NCBI RefSeq assembly: GCF_014698475.1
Contig: NZ_JACJTB010000005.1
Span: 124,001 to 188,000, forward strand
Length of the DNA: 64,000 nucleotides
Direction of reading: 5' to 3'
Source of the DNA: Nostoc spongiaeforme FACHB-130
Lineage (GTDB): Bacteria; Cyanobacteriota; Cyanobacteriia; Cyanobacteriales; Nostocaceae
Numbering within the stretch: position 1 is the stretch's first letter; each line of letters opens with the position of its first letter. Positions 17,213-26,756 of this stretch are shown piece after piece. The notes below the pieces were generated by a model that saw only the letters and a program-made list of their open reading frames with translations, did no database searches and was not told the origin of the DNA. A program made the position numbers and the translations under genes.

Positions 17213-17704
17213 ATGAAAAAACAACACAGCAAAGTATTTTTATGGAATTTCCCAACTTTGGTTATGCAGTACTACTCAAAACTGATGCAGCTAATATTTA
17301 CTGTTTGTCTGTTTGCCCTTCTCTCATGGGTAATCACACCAACAGCCGAGGCTTTAACCCCGATTAGATTATTTGACATTTCTTATAAAGATTGTCCCCC
17401 AGAACTAGCTAAAGGGGCAGTGACAAGCGGTGGTAGTGCGGCGGCGGCTAATTGCTTTATTGTCATAGGTAAGGCCGAAAACGGCACTTATAAAACCGTC
17501 TACGATGCAGATATCTATGGTCGGATATATGATGCTAACAACGACTCAGTTTTACAAAATCGTACCCGCCTTGGTTCTATTGCCGAAGTTCCACCAGGAA
17601 TTAGCGATTTTGAGTTGAGAATTTCTGTACCAGCAAATCAGCCATTACCTTTAAAGTTAAAGCAATTTAAAGCATCGGGATTTAGTAGTCAAGTCCGACG
17701 ATGA
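17213..17704 (+). CDS. Conserved cyanobacterial secreted/lumenal protein of unknown function
   Basis: 163 residues. A hydrophobic N-terminal segment (residues about 27-47, ending TPTAEALTP) looks like a signal peptide cleaved after AEA; an internal Met (MQYYSKLMQ, codon at 17261) could be the true start, giving a shorter signal. The mature part has LFDISYKDCPPELAKG, SAAAANCFIVIGKAEN and PPGISDFELRISVPANQPL, a beta-rich domain with two Cys. Close relatives are widespread in cyanobacteria and, as I remember, sometimes mislabelled biotin carboxylase, a function this small exported protein cannot have. Role unknown. It faces the yggT gene convergently across a hairpin. Confidence 0.75.
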   Translation: MKKQHSKVFLWNFPTLVMQYYSKLMQLIFTVCLFALLSWVITPTAEALTPIRLFDISYKDCPPELAKGAVTSGGSAAAANCFIVIGKAENGTYKTVYDADIYGRIYDANNDSVLQNRTRLGSIAEVPPGISDFELRISVPANQPLPLKLKQFKASGFSSQVRR

Positions 17705-17770
17705 GTGTTGAGTGCTGAATGCTGAATGCTGAGTGTTGTACACTGAGCGAAGTCGAAGTGTAAGTGTTGA
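17703..17770. repeat. Short tandem repeats of the GTGCTGAAT type
   Basis: Successive units GAGTGTTGAGTGCTGAATGCTGAATGCTGAGTGTTG (7-8 base period) start at the stop codon of the preceding gene. This is the low-complexity STRR class seen in Nostoc genomes. Confidence 0.6.
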
Positions 17771-17792
17771 GTGACGACAGCTTTTAATAAAC

Positions 17793-17816
17793 AGTCTGGG
17801 TTTACTCACCCAGACT
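17793..17816. terminator. Bidirectional terminator hairpin between convergent genes
   Basis: AGTCTGGGT (17793-17801) and ACCCAGACT (17808-17816) are exact complements around TTACTC. The minus side is followed by GTTTATTAAAAG, the plus side by TTCAATAAC. It sits 23 bases beyond the yggT stop. Confidence 0.6.
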
Positions 17817-17838
17817 TTCAATAACATCCAGTGGATAG

Positions 17839-18114
17839 TTAGGCAAAAACCTGCAAACCACCTACCAGACTACCTACTACTTGGCCTACTACTTGCAGCA
17901 ATAAAATCGCCAACATTGGGGAAAGATCAATGCCGCCCAAGGGGGGGATAATGGAACGGAAGACATTGAGATATGGGTCAGTAATTTGGCTTAAAGCAGA
18001 GAAAGGCTGGTTATACCAATTGATGGTAGGGAACCAAGTCAATAAAACTCTAATAAATAGTAGAGCCGTATAAAGCTGTATGAAGGTATTGAGGGTGCTA
18101 ATCAGTAAAAACAT
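17839..18114 (-). CDS. YggT family membrane protein
   Basis: 91 residues with two hydrophobic helices (LISTLNTFIQLYTALLFIRV and MLAILLLQVVGQVVGSLVGG) separated by the family signature LLTWFPTINWYNQPFSALSQ and DPYLNVFRSIIPPLGGIDLSP. YggT/YlmG proteins are small inner-membrane or thylakoid proteins; cyanobacterial and plastid relatives have been tied to nucleoid distribution and cytochrome b6 maturation (CCB3), and bacterial ones to division and osmotic tolerance. Precise role here unknown. It is third in a minus-strand series after upp and a Gly-rich membrane protein. Confidence 0.9.
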   Translation of the reverse strand: MFLLISTLNTFIQLYTALLFIRVLLTWFPTINWYNQPFSALSQITDPYLNVFRSIIPPLGGIDLSPMLAILLLQVVGQVVGSLVGGLQVFA

Positions 18115-18286
18115 GGATTTTGGGGTTTCCTGCTAAGTTTCACAAGCGGTCTTATAGTTGATTTTAGTTTAGTCGTTGTCATGCTGTCTGCGAATCAGTA
18201 TCTATTTTGACCACGACTAACGTTTACCGCCGTTGTTGATTAGTCTGAAGGTGGAAACTCAGTTGCAGAAAGCCATTTAAAGATGA

Positions 18287-18631
18287 CTAATCTTGTATTG
18301 AGGAACGATCGCCTGCTGTTTGACTAGCACTACCGTTAACATTGCCCAATTGTTGCCTTACTTCGTCAATTGTTGCATTTAACTGAGCAATTTTATCTTC
18401 TAGCGATCGCCTAGCTGATTCCATTTCCAGATTTCCATTGTCTAAAGCTCTCATCCGTCGTTTGGCTGAATTTTTTTTCGGCTCTACCACACCATTACTG
18501 AGTTCGGCTTCTTCTTCTGTTGATTCTAAATCCAGCCGAGAAGTAATGACAGCACCCAAAACACCACCAACTAAGCCGCCAAACAGCGCCCCTGCGAAAA
18601 AACCACTAGCAAAACCATCTCGCTGACTCAT
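18287..18631 (-). CDS. Gly-rich single-helix membrane protein, YtxH-like
   Basis: 114 residues. A glycine-zipper helix at about 6-30 (ASGFFAGALFGGLVGGVLGA) is followed by an acidic-basic linker (STEEEAELSN, PKKNSAKRRMR) and a predicted coiled coil (ARRSLEDKIAQLNATIDEVR). The layout resembles YtxH-type proteins: short N-terminal membrane anchor, cytoplasmic coiled coil. Function unknown. It lies between upp and yggT on the same strand; with gaps of 77 and 172 bases, co-transcription is possible. Confidence 0.75.
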   Translation of the reverse strand: MSQRDGFASGFFAGALFGGLVGGVLGAVITSRLDLESTEEEAELSNGVVEPKKNSAKRRMRALDNGNLEMESARRSLEDKIAQLNATIDEVRQQLGNVNGSASQTAGDRSSIQD

Positions 18632-18708
18632 AACTTTACCCGCCTTGAAGCAATCTTACAATCTTGATCTTGTGTTAAGCGATTTTCCTTTCCTAGCTGC
18701 ATAGTAAC

Positions 18709-19359
18709 TTAAGTACCAAAAATGCGATCGCCTGCATCACCTAATCCCGGTACAATAAAACCGCGATCGTTCACTGTTTCATCAATAGTTGCAGTGTAAA
18801 CGATTAAACCCGGATATGCGGCACTTAATTTTTGTAATGCTGGCGGAGCTGCAACTACACTGACAATTCGCGTCAACTCCGGGTCAATTCCCCGTTGAGT
18901 TAATTCTGCCATCGCCCGCATAATCGACCCCCCAGTAGCTAACATCGGGTCTGTAATTAACACCCTAGTTTGCGGGTCAAATTTTTCCGGTAATTTATTC
19001 AGATAACACCGAGCTTCCAGCGTTTCTTCATCACGCACTAAGCCCAAATGATAAATCGAAGCCAAAGGTAACAAAGTTTGCGCCCCTTCTAATAATCCTA
19101 AACCTGCCCGCAGAATCGGCACCACTGCCACAGGTACTTCTGGATTAATAAAAGTTGCTGGACAAGTCTCCAATGGAGTCTGCACTGTTGTCTCTAGCGT
19201 TGGTAGCCACTCCCGCGCCGCTTCGTAAGTTAGCCATCTGCCTAACTCCGTTATGGCACTGCGAAATAATACTGAAGGTGTAGCAGCATCACGGGCGACT
19301 GCCAACCAGTGCTTAATTAAAGGATGGGGTGGAACGTAAACACGCAGCTGTACCGTCAT
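18709..19359 (-). CDS. upp: Uracil phosphoribosyltransferase
   Basis: 216 residues, normal for the family (about 208-216). The PRPP-binding motif is VLITDPMLATGGSIMRAM; the uracil-binding C-terminus contains DRGFIVPGLGDAGDRIFGT; VPILRAGLGLLEGAQTLLP is the conserved core strand. It converts uracil plus PRPP to UMP in pyrimidine salvage in the cytoplasm. Start ATG 19359 agrees with the family N-terminus (TVQLRVYVPPHPLIKHWL). It is upstream of the Gly-rich membrane protein gene on the same strand. Confidence 0.95.
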   Translation of the reverse strand: MTVQLRVYVPPHPLIKHWLAVARDAATPSVLFRSAITELGRWLTYEAAREWLPTLETTVQTPLETCPATFINPEVPVAVVPILRAGLGLLEGAQTLLPLASIYHLGLVRDEETLEARCYLNKLPEKFDPQTRVLITDPMLATGGSIMRAMAELTQRGIDPELTRIVSVVAAPPALQKLSAAYPGLIVYTATIDETVNDRGFIVPGLGDAGDRIFGT

Positions 19360-19590
19360 AGGCTGGAAATTGGCACTTTTGATTTTATAGGAACTGAAAC
19401 CTCATCATACTCTTTCCTGTGTGTAGCTGGCAGCCAAAATCAACTCCCAAAAACTATTGAAAATTTTTGTCATTAGTAGTTGACATATATTCTCAATCAA
19501 AGTTATATTATGAATCAGTGTTCTCCTCTCTTTAAGGATCGGCAGACGGGATTAGCCAGCAGTCGCAGGCTTGTCCCTCTTTTTTTGTAT

Positions 19591-19620
19591 TGGTCATTAG
19601 TCATTGGTCATTGGTCACTT
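19591..19620. repeat. Heptameric short tandem repeat (TCATTGG/TCATTAG)
   Basis: Three to four copies of the 7-base unit in GGTCATTAGTCATTGG and the following TCATTGGTCA. STRR type of heterocystous cyanobacteria; the same kind of sequence recurs before maf at 63735-63758. Confidence 0.6.
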
Positions 19621-19633
19621 GTTAGGGTTTCAG

Positions 19634-19822
19634 AACCAAGCCCCAACGAATGGAATTCGCGGCTATAAAAACGAAGTCCACCTAGCCTGCGGCAACAGCA
19701 AAGCTGAACGCGGACTCAACATAAAATCAAGGGTTTTGAACCCGCGTGGTGCGCCAAGCGCAGCGCAAGCGCGATAGGCGGGTTTTGTCTGTGTAGCCGC
19801 GACTTCAGTCGTTTAGTGCAAG
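19634..19822. repeat. Palindromic repeat element (family A, copy 2, expanded loops)
   Basis: This is the reverse-complement relative of the element at 6000-6139: it shares TCGCGGCTATA, AAGTCC...GGACT, AATCAAGG(G)TT, GAACCCGCG and GTAGCCGCGACTTCAGTCG, and ends TAGTGCAAG. Both inner hairpins carry extra sequence at the tips: about 24 bases between CCACCT and CGCGGACT, and about 26 bases (GC-rich, GCGCCAAGCGCAGCGCAAGC) between CCCGCGT and AGGCGGG. Confidence 0.65.
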
Positions 19823-19904
19823 ATGTGAATAAACTTCCGGAACGGAAATTAGGATATTTTGTAGTTTGTATTTAGCAATACCAATAACAAAGGACAAATG
19901 AGCA

Positions 19905-21416
19905 ATGACAAATAACAATCTCGTATTTGACGCAATTATCATTGGTTCGGGAATGGGTGGCTTAGTAACAGCAACTCAACTAGCAGCCAAAGGCGCAAAA
20001 GTTTTGGTGTTAGAGCGTTATTTAATTCCCGGTGGTAGTGCCAGCTATTTTGAACAGCACGGTTATCACTTTGATGTTGGCGCATCGATGATTTTTGGGC
20101 TGGGAAAAAACGGCACAACTAACTTGCTGACTCGTGCCTTAGATGCGGTCAATATGCAAATCGAAACAATACCAGATCCAGTACAAATTCATTATCATTT
20201 ACCCGACGGATTAGACATTAAAGTTGACCGGGTTTATGACAAATTTTTGCAAAATCTTACTGCTTACTTTCCTCAAGAAGCAAGAGGTATTCGTCGCTTT
20301 TATAACGAATGCTGGCAAGTTTTTAATTGCCTAAACAGTATGGATTTGTTGTCGTTAGAAGAACCTCGGTATCTGATGCGGATGTTCTTCCAGCATCCTT
20401 TAGCGTGTTTTGGGTTACTGAAATATTTACCAAAAAATGTTGGAGATATCGCGCGGCGTTATATTAAAGACCCTTTATTATTAAAATTCATTGATATGGA
20501 ATGTTATTGCTGGTCAGTAGTGCCAGCAAGCATGACACCAATGATTAATGCCGGGATGGTCTTTTCCGATAGACATTATGGCGGTGTTAATTATCCTAAA
20601 GGGGGAGTAAGCATAATTGCTCAAAAACTAGTAGAAGGACTAGAAAAACTTGGCGGTCAAATTCAGTATCAAGCGAGGGTAAAAAAAATTATCCTAGAAC
20701 AAGGACGTGCTGTCGGTGTAGAACTTGCGAATGGTCAAATTTATCGAGGTAAACGCATAGTTTCTAATGCTACACGCTGGGATACATTTGGCAAATTAAT
20801 TCCTGTAGAGAAAATACCCAATAATGAGAAAGTATGGCAACAACGCTATGAAAAATCGCCTAGCTTTTTGAGTTTACATATCGGCGTGAAAAGCTCAGTT
20901 TTACCTCAGCACACAGAATGCCATCATATTTTGTTAGAAGATTGGGCAAAAATGACGGCAGCAGAAGGCACGATTTTTGTTTCCATCCCCACATTACTTG
21001 ACCCAGATTTAGCACCACCGGGACATCATATCATTCATGCCTTTACACCTCACTGGATTGATGGTTGGCTGGGTTTATCGACAAACAGATATGAAGCCAA
21101 AAAAGAAGCAGCAGCTTGGCGAATTATTGACCGACTAGAACAAATTTTTCCGGGGTTAGATGCAGGGTTAGATTATCTATCAGTCGGGACACCCCGCAGC
21201 CATCGCCGCTTTTTGGGGCGAGAAGATGGGACTTATGGGCCCATTCCCCGACGAAAATTGCGGGGCTTGTTAGGGATGCCATTTAACCGCACAGCTATTC
21301 CAGGACTTTATTGTGTGGGTGATAGTACCTTTCCTGGTCAGGGTTTAAATGCTGTAGCTTTTTCAGGCTTTGCTTGCGCCCATCGCATCGCTGTTGATTT
21401 GGGAATTGGTAAATAG
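19905..21416 (+). CDS. crtH: Prolycopene (carotenoid) isomerase CrtH/CrtISO
   Basis: 503 residues, the usual length. The FAD-binding Rossmann motif is at residues 10-29 (AIIIGSGMGGLVTATQLAAK); the family block YLIPGGSASYFEQHGYHFDV follows, and the C-terminal FAD signature is IPGLYCVGDSTFPGQGLNAV. CrtH isomerises poly-cis lycopene from the CrtP/CrtQ desaturation route to all-trans lycopene at the membrane; sequence and length favour CrtH over other CrtI-like oxidoreductases. No other carotenoid genes are adjacent. The carotenoid-binding HCP is 16 kb away. It is convergent with the histidine kinase at 21477. Confidence 0.93.
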   Translation: MTNNNLVFDAIIIGSGMGGLVTATQLAAKGAKVLVLERYLIPGGSASYFEQHGYHFDVGASMIFGLGKNGTTNLLTRALDAVNMQIETIPDPVQIHYHLPDGLDIKVDRVYDKFLQNLTAYFPQEARGIRRFYNECWQVFNCLNSMDLLSLEEPRYLMRMFFQHPLACFGLLKYLPKNVGDIARRYIKDPLLLKFIDMECYCWSVVPASMTPMINAGMVFSDRHYGGVNYPKGGVSIIAQKLVEGLEKLGGQIQYQARVKKIILEQGRAVGVELANGQIYRGKRIVSNATRWDTFGKLIPVEKIPNNEKVWQQRYEKSPSFLSLHIGVKSSVLPQHTECHHILLEDWAKMTAAEGTIFVSIPTLLDPDLAPPGHHIIHAFTPHWIDGWLGLSTNRYEAKKEAAAWRIIDRLEQIFPGLDAGLDYLSVGTPRSHRRFLGREDGTYGPIPRRKLRGLLGMPFNRTAIPGLYCVGDSTFPGQGLNAVAFSGFACAHRIAVDLGIGK

Positions 21417-21476
21417 TCAATGCTCAAGGGTGATGACTGTAGTTAGTAGGTTAGGTTGATACTCAGCACTTTTAAT

Positions 21477-22805
21477 TTAAGCAACTTGAGACACTGTTTG
21501 TTGGATGGGAATTTTGACGATGAATTCTGTCCCGGTTCCTGGTGAAGATTTACAGGTAATATGACCACCGTGTTTGTCTACAACAATTTGATGGCTGATA
21601 GATAAACCTAATCCTGTGCCTTTACCCGCAGGTTTAGTTGTAAAGAAAGGTTCAAATAACTTTGCTTGGACTTCGGGCGGAATTCCTGGGCCGTTATCTG
21701 CAATATGAATGGCAACCCAATCATCACCAATCATCTTGGTATGAATTTCAATGCGACTGGGTTTTTGGTGAATTTCTGCCAAAGAACGCTGTTTATCATA
21801 TTCATCTAAAGCATCAATAGCGTTAGAGAGAATATTCATAAATACTTGGTTAATTTGTACGGCATAGCATTCGACTGGTGGTAATAAACCATAGTCTTTG
21901 ATAACTGCGATCGCAGGATGGTCGGATTTTTGTTTAAGACGATAATTTAAAATCGTCAGTGTACCTTCAAGACATTCATGAATATCGGCCTCTGTGAGGT
22001 TAGCATCATCGGTACGCGAGAAAATTCGTATGGATTTGACAATTTCTCGAATACGTCTTGCGCCAAAATTCATGGAGTTGAGCAATTTTAACAAATCGCT
22101 CTCTAGGAATCCTAAATCAGTTAATTCTAATTCTGCTTGAATGCGGGGTGTGGGTTCAGGGTATTCTTCTTGATATAAATGTAGTAGCTTGAGAACTTCT
22201 TGAGTATATTCATTGGCATGAACGAGATTGCCATAAATGAAGTTGACAGGGTTATTAATTTCATGGGCGATTCCGGCTACCATTTGCCCTAAGCTGGAAA
22301 GTTTTTCGCTTTGAATTAACTGAATCTGCACGTTCTTTAGGTCATCATAAGCTTGGCTAACTTCAGAAACTTTCTGCTCTAATAAAGCATTTTTATGTTC
22401 TAACTTGACAGTTAAATCATGCAGTTTGAGGTGTAATTGAACTCGTGATAAAACTTCTTCCTGTTGAAAAGGTTTAGTAATATAGTCTACTGCACCAACT
22501 TGAAAACCTGCGATTTTATTGGTTGTATCTGATAGTGCCGTCATAAAAATAACGGGAATATCTTGAGTTTTGGGGTCTGCTTTTAATAGACGACAGGTTT
22601 CAAATCCATCTATTTCTGGCATCATGACATCCAATAAGATTAAGTCGGGTAGAGCATATTTAACTCGCTCTAAAGCAACTTTTCCAGATTTCGCTACCAT
22701 CACTTCCAAACCAGCCTGATCTAAAGCATCAGACAAGACACCTAAATTAGCAGAATTATCATCAACAATTAAAACTGTGGGAGTTTGTTCGGTTGTAAGG
22801 TTCAT
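21477..22805 (-). CDS. Receiver-histidine kinase fusion protein
   Basis: 442 residues, soluble. N-terminal receiver domain ([14 protein letters not shown], Asp59 in [10 protein letters not shown], Lys111 in YITKPF), a coiled-coil linker at about 130-170, then a kinase with phospho-acceptor His181 in [20 protein letters not shown] and an ATPase domain ([40 protein letters not shown]). The layout REC-HisKA-HATPase lets another kinase's phosphoryl group control this kinase's activity. It starts 5 bases after the stop of the PAS-rich hybrid kinase gene, so the two are surely co-expressed and probably form one relay. The kinase half closely resembles that of the protein at 29418-30638. Confidence 0.92.
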   Translation of the reverse strand: MNLTTEQTPTVLIVDDNSANLGVLSDALDQAGLEVMVAKSGKVALERVKYALPDLILLDVMMPEIDGFETCRLLKADPKTQDIPVIFMTALSDTTNKIAGFQVGAVDYITKPFQQEEVLSRVQLHLKLHDLTVKLEHKNALLEQKVSEVSQAYDDLKNVQIQLIQSEKLSSLGQMVAGIAHEINNPVNFIYGNLVHANEYTQEVLKLLHLYQEEYPEPTPRIQAELELTDLGFLESDLLKLLNSMNFGARRIREIVKSIRIFSRTDDANLTEADIHECLEGTLTILNYRLKQKSDHPAIAVIKDYGLLPPVECYAVQINQVFMNILSNAIDALDEYDKQRSLAEIHQKPSRIEIHTKMIGDDWVAIHIADNGPGIPPEVQAKLFEPFFTTKPAGKGTGLGLSISHQIVVDKHGGHITCKSSPGTGTEFIVKIPIQQTVSQVA

Positions 22806-22810
22806 AACGC

Positions 22811-25800
22811 TTACTGTTGAGGGTGAATGAGTGCCAGAATTTCTTGGTCTTGAAATTCTTGTGCTAGTTGTTGCAGCCGTTTAGCAAAGGGAAGATATTT
22901 TGGATCTATTTGTGAAATTAATGCTGCTTGTTTTATGATTCCCTTAAAGTTACCCTTCATTACTAACTCATAGAGAGTTTCTATCTCTGTCTGGGGAGGT
23001 AGAATGAAGTTGACCTGATGTGCTACTGACTGGTTTTCAGGGCTTTGCTCTTCATACAGCCACTCTAAGTTGAGAAATTGCCGCAATTTTTGAAATAGTG
23101 CGATCGCCTGCACAGGTTTGGGGAGAAAATCATTACCACCAGCTTCGATGCTGCGATGTTGGTCGCTTTCAAACACGCTGGCTGAGGAAACAATAATGAT
23201 GATGTGTTTAAAAGCTTCTGACTGGCGAATGTGATGAATTAACTCAAAACCATCAAGTTCTGGCATTAACAAGTCAGTAATGACTAAATCCGGCTGAAAC
23301 TCCGCAATTTTTTGCCAACCCTCTGCACCATCATTGGCTTCTGTAACTTCAAACCCAATGGGAGTCAGTAAGTTATAAATCACAGAGCGATTTTCCCATT
23401 TATCATCTACAACTAAAATCTTGGGTTTGCGGTCTTTAATCCCGATAATTTGTCCAAAATCATCAGCTTGGGAAGTTTTCACCCATTCTTGGGCTTCTGG
23501 TAAGTAAACATCAAACCAAAAAATACTGCCAACGCCAATTTCACTTTGAACGTGAATGGTGCTGTCCATTAATTCCACAATTCTTTGGCTAATGGCTAAT
23601 CCTAAGCCTGTACCTTCAGTTTGTCGCCGTCTGTCGCCTACTTGCTCAAAAGGTTGAAATATGGCTTGGAGTTTTTCTTGGGCGATACCTACACCTGTAT
23701 CGCGGACTTGAAAGCGAATTTTACCTCCAGAAGCATAGCTGATGGTAAAGGTGACTTGACCAACATCTGTAAATTTAATGGCGTTGCTGAGGAGGTTAAT
23801 TAAGACTTGTCGCAGGCGTTTTTCATCGGCGCGGATACCAATTGGTAATTCGCTGGCAAATTGATACTGAAATTGAATGCTTTTGAGTTCTGCACGAATG
23901 CGACACATTTCGGCGACACCTTGCAGAAAAGCCGGAAAGTGGAAATCACTGGTCATCAGTTCCACTTTTTGCGCTTCGATTTTTGATAAGTCGAGGATGT
24001 CGTTGATTAAGGTGAGCAAATGGGAACCGCACTGATAAATAACATCAATGCGCGATCGCTCATCTTCCTTGAGATGTTTGGAACGCTGTAAAATTTGGGC
24101 ATAGCCGAGAATGCCATTTAACGGTGTCCGTAATTCATGGCTCATATTAGCCAAAAATTCGCTTTTGGCATGACTGGCGGCTTCTGCTGCTTCTTTGGCT
24201 TGAGCGAGAGCAAATTCGGCTTGTTTGCGTTCTGTAATGTCGTTGTTAATTTCGAGTTGATTATAGGACTGTCCATTTTCATCACGCTGTAATGTCCAGC
24301 GACTAGCAACAATAATTGACCGACCATCGCGGGTTTGATGATGAAGTTCGCCTTCCCAGTGTCCCTGCTGTAAAAACTCGCTCAAAATGTTTTCTAAGGG
24401 TTTGGGAAAGACTGTTTTCAGAAATGTGTGAATATACTGCCCAATTACTTCTTCGCGTTTCCAGCCATAGAGAACTTCCGCACCGCGATTCCAGTAAGCA
24501 ATCCGGTCATCCATATCTCGAATGATGATACTGTCACTGGCTGAATCCAATATTTCTAGGGTTTGGCGGAGTTTAAATTCTGCTTGTTTGCGATCGCTAA
24601 TATTACGTGTGATTGCAATCATGCCAATGATATTACCGTGATGATCTCTCCAAGGAGCTTTAGTGGTCAAAAAAGTACCATTAATGCCACCAGTAGAAAC
24701 ATCTTCCTCAAAAGTCTCTGTCTCGCCTGTTATCATGATCTGGCGGTCTTTTGCCATGATTGTTTGAGCAAAATCAAGGGGCAAAATTTCCGTATCGTCT
24801 TTACCGATAATATCTTCAATGGGTTTGCCCATGAGATTGGCTAAGTTAGAGTTCAGGGCGACATGACGGCCTTGAAAATCTTTAACAACGATAAAGTCTG
24901 GTGTGCTTTCTAAAATTGATCGCAGTAGAGTGTTGCTGTCGCGTAAGTCTTCTTCAATTTGTTTGCGATCGCTAATGTTGCGGGTGATCCCAATTAGCCC
25001 CAGAATATTACCTTGAGCATCTCGCCAAGGCGCTTTTGTGGTAAGAAAAGTTGTCTTGACTGTACCAAAAGAAACATCTTCTTCAAAAATTTCGGTCTTA
25101 CCTGTTATCATGATCTCGTGGTCTTTGGCTCGGATTTCTGAGACAACATCTGAAGAAAATATTTCTGTATCGTCTTTACCAACAATCTCATCTATTGATT
25201 TGCCCAAGAAATTAGCCATTTCAGTGTTTACCGTTACATAACGGCCTTGGCAATCTTTAACAAAGATGAAATCTGGTGTGCTGTCTAAAACTGAGCGTAT
25301 TAGTGTGTTGCTGTGGCGTAAGTCTTCCTCGGCTTGTTTGCGATCGCCAATATCACTAGCTAAGGCAATTACGCCCAAAATATTACCATCAGTATCTTGC
25401 CAAGGAGTTTTTGTCGTTCTGAAGGTACCGTTAATTCGACCATCGGCACTACAGAGGTATTCTTCATCGGTGGTGTTAATACCTGTGGTGATAATCTGTT
25501 GGTCTTGAATTGTATACTTACGTGCCACTTCTAATGGCATTAATTCAAAATCGTTTTTACCAATGATCTCTTCAACAGCACGACCCATAAAGTTTGCCGC
25601 ATTAGAATTCAGGGTAACATACCGCCCTTGAACATCTTTAACGACAATGTAATCGGGTGTACTGTTTAAAATTGAGCGTAGTAGGGTGTTGCTTTCGCGC
25701 AAGTCTTCTTCGGTTTGTTTGCGATCTTGAATATTTGTCTGTACCCCAATCCATTCTCGAATACTACCGTCAGCTTCCAGCACGGGAACACTCCGCGTCA

Positions 25801-26518
25801 GCCAGTAAAAATACTCCCCATCATATCGACGAATCCGGCATTCTATCTCAAATAGGTTTTTATTCTTTACCGCTTTTTCCCATGCTTGAGCGGTTAATAA
25901 GCGATCGTCTGGATGAACCGCATCTAACCATCCCGATCCCAAAATTTCTTCTAAGGTTTGCCCAGTAAATTCTCTCCAAGCCGTAATATCGTTGATGACA
26001 AGACCATCGGGTGGCAGTATCCAGACAATTTGACAAGTAGCCGTGATTAAAGACCGATAGCGTTCTTCGTTACGCTGGAGGGCCAATTCAGTTTGTTTGC
26101 GTTGAGTAATATTTTCAGTAAAGATCATAATTCCGCCAACTTCACCTGTGGCTAAATACCACGGACGGATTGACCAGTTTACCCATTCTCCAAAGCCGTC
26201 AGCACGGGGAAAATAGTCTGCATTGTTGTGCGCGTCGGCTCCGGCTAAACATTGTTGGTGAATTTGCTTCCACTTTTCAGGGATATCAGGAAAAATCTCG
26301 TAATGAGATTTTCCAATAATATCTTTAGTTAATTTATAAATTTCTAGCCATTTGTGACTTACGGCTAGATACTGCATATCTTGATTGAATATAGCTATTC
26401 CCATCGGAGCATATTCAATTGTTTGATAGAGAGCGATCGCTAGGGGATTGTCATTGATATCTGTTGTCGCTAAAGATTGAATATCTGGGAACATTTTCGG
26501 CTCTGGTATCTGACTCAT
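22811..26518 (-). CDS. Hybrid histidine kinase with six PAS domains and a C-terminal receiver
   Basis: 1235 residues, no membrane helix. Six PAS segments in a row, the third to fifth being near-copies (each beginning LR(E/H/D)SNTL(L/I)RS(I/V)L and containing STPD(Y/F)I.VKD.QGR), the second with the Fx2RY(D)GEYFYW type PAC and the sixth with SASDSIIIRD. Then HisKA with His794 in MSHELRTPLNGILGYAQIL, a HATPase domain (LINLLSNAIKFTDVGQV; GTGLGLAISQRIVELM) and a receiver with Asp1082 in LVITDLLMPELDGFE. A 100-residue C-terminal tail follows. PAS domains may sense redox, light or small molecules; no ligand residue can be assigned by eye. It is first in a two-gene unit with the REC-kinase. Confidence 0.93.
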   Translation of the reverse strand: MSQIPEPKMFPDIQSLATTDINDNPLAIALYQTIEYAPMGIAIFNQDMQYLAVSHKWLEIYKLTKDIIGKSHYEIFPDIPEKWKQIHQQCLAGADAHNNADYFPRADGFGEWVNWSIRPWYLATGEVGGIMIFTENITQRKQTELALQRNEERYRSLITATCQIVWILPPDGLVINDITAWREFTGQTLEEILGSGWLDAVHPDDRLLTAQAWEKAVKNKNLFEIECRIRRYDGEYFYWLTRSVPVLEADGSIREWIGVQTNIQDRKQTEEDLRESNTLLRSILNSTPDYIVVKDVQGRYVTLNSNAANFMGRAVEEIIGKNDFELMPLEVARKYTIQDQQIITTGINTTDEEYLCSADGRINGTFRTTKTPWQDTDGNILGVIALASDIGDRKQAEEDLRHSNTLIRSVLDSTPDFIFVKDCQGRYVTVNTEMANFLGKSIDEIVGKDDTEIFSSDVVSEIRAKDHEIMITGKTEIFEEDVSFGTVKTTFLTTKAPWRDAQGNILGLIGITRNISDRKQIEEDLRDSNTLLRSILESTPDFIVVKDFQGRHVALNSNLANLMGKPIEDIIGKDDTEILPLDFAQTIMAKDRQIMITGETETFEEDVSTGGINGTFLTTKAPWRDHHGNIIGMIAITRNISDRKQAEFKLRQTLEILDSASDSIIIRDMDDRIAYWNRGAEVLYGWKREEVIGQYIHTFLKTVFPKPLENILSEFLQQGHWEGELHHQTRDGRSIIVASRWTLQRDENGQSYNQLEINNDITERKQAEFALAQAKEAAEAASHAKSEFLANMSHELRTPLNGILGYAQILQRSKHLKEDERSRIDVIYQCGSHLLTLINDILDLSKIEAQKVELMTSDFHFPAFLQGVAEMCRIRAELKSIQFQYQFASELPIGIRADEKRLRQVLINLLSNAIKFTDVGQVTFTISYASGGKIRFQVRDTGVGIAQEKLQAIFQPFEQVGDRRRQTEGTGLGLAISQRIVELMDSTIHVQSEIGVGSIFWFDVYLPEAQEWVKTSQADDFGQIIGIKDRKPKILVVDDKWENRSVIYNLLTPIGFEVTEANDGAEGWQKIAEFQPDLVITDLLMPELDGFELIHHIRQSEAFKHIIIIVSSASVFESDQHRSIEAGGNDFLPKPVQAIALFQKLRQFLNLEWLYEEQSPENQSVAHQVNFILPPQTEIETLYELVMKGNFKGIIKQAALISQIDPKYLPFAKRLQQLAQEFQDQEILALIHPQQ

Positions 26519-26756
26519 ACTTTTTGATTACTCGTTCTCCTGAAAGTCTGCACAGGTTGAATCCGCCCGGAAATTTGCGGATTTATCTTCTGAGTCAGCA
26601 ATGTTGTTTTTTGAAGTGATTAGCGTTAAACAATCTACTTCATACCCAGAGTTCCCTAAAAATCCTCAAAACTAACAAACAACAAAATTGAGATTATTTC
26701 TGTAGAACAACTCAATAAAATTACATCTTTTGTTAACTATTTATATAATTGCATCA

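Larger units (their letters stand above)
19360..19904. other. Divergent upp/crtH intergenic region with repeats
   Basis: It holds the presumed promoters of upp and crtH, a tandem TTGGTCA/TTAGTCA heptamer run at 19591-19620, and the family A palindromic element at 19634-19822. A 62-codon frame across it is built from these repeats and is not a gene. Confidence 0.6.

Noticed and set aside
19480-19668. 62-codon ORF before crtH
   Set aside because: Built from TCATTGG heptamers and the start of a palindromic element; no coding character.
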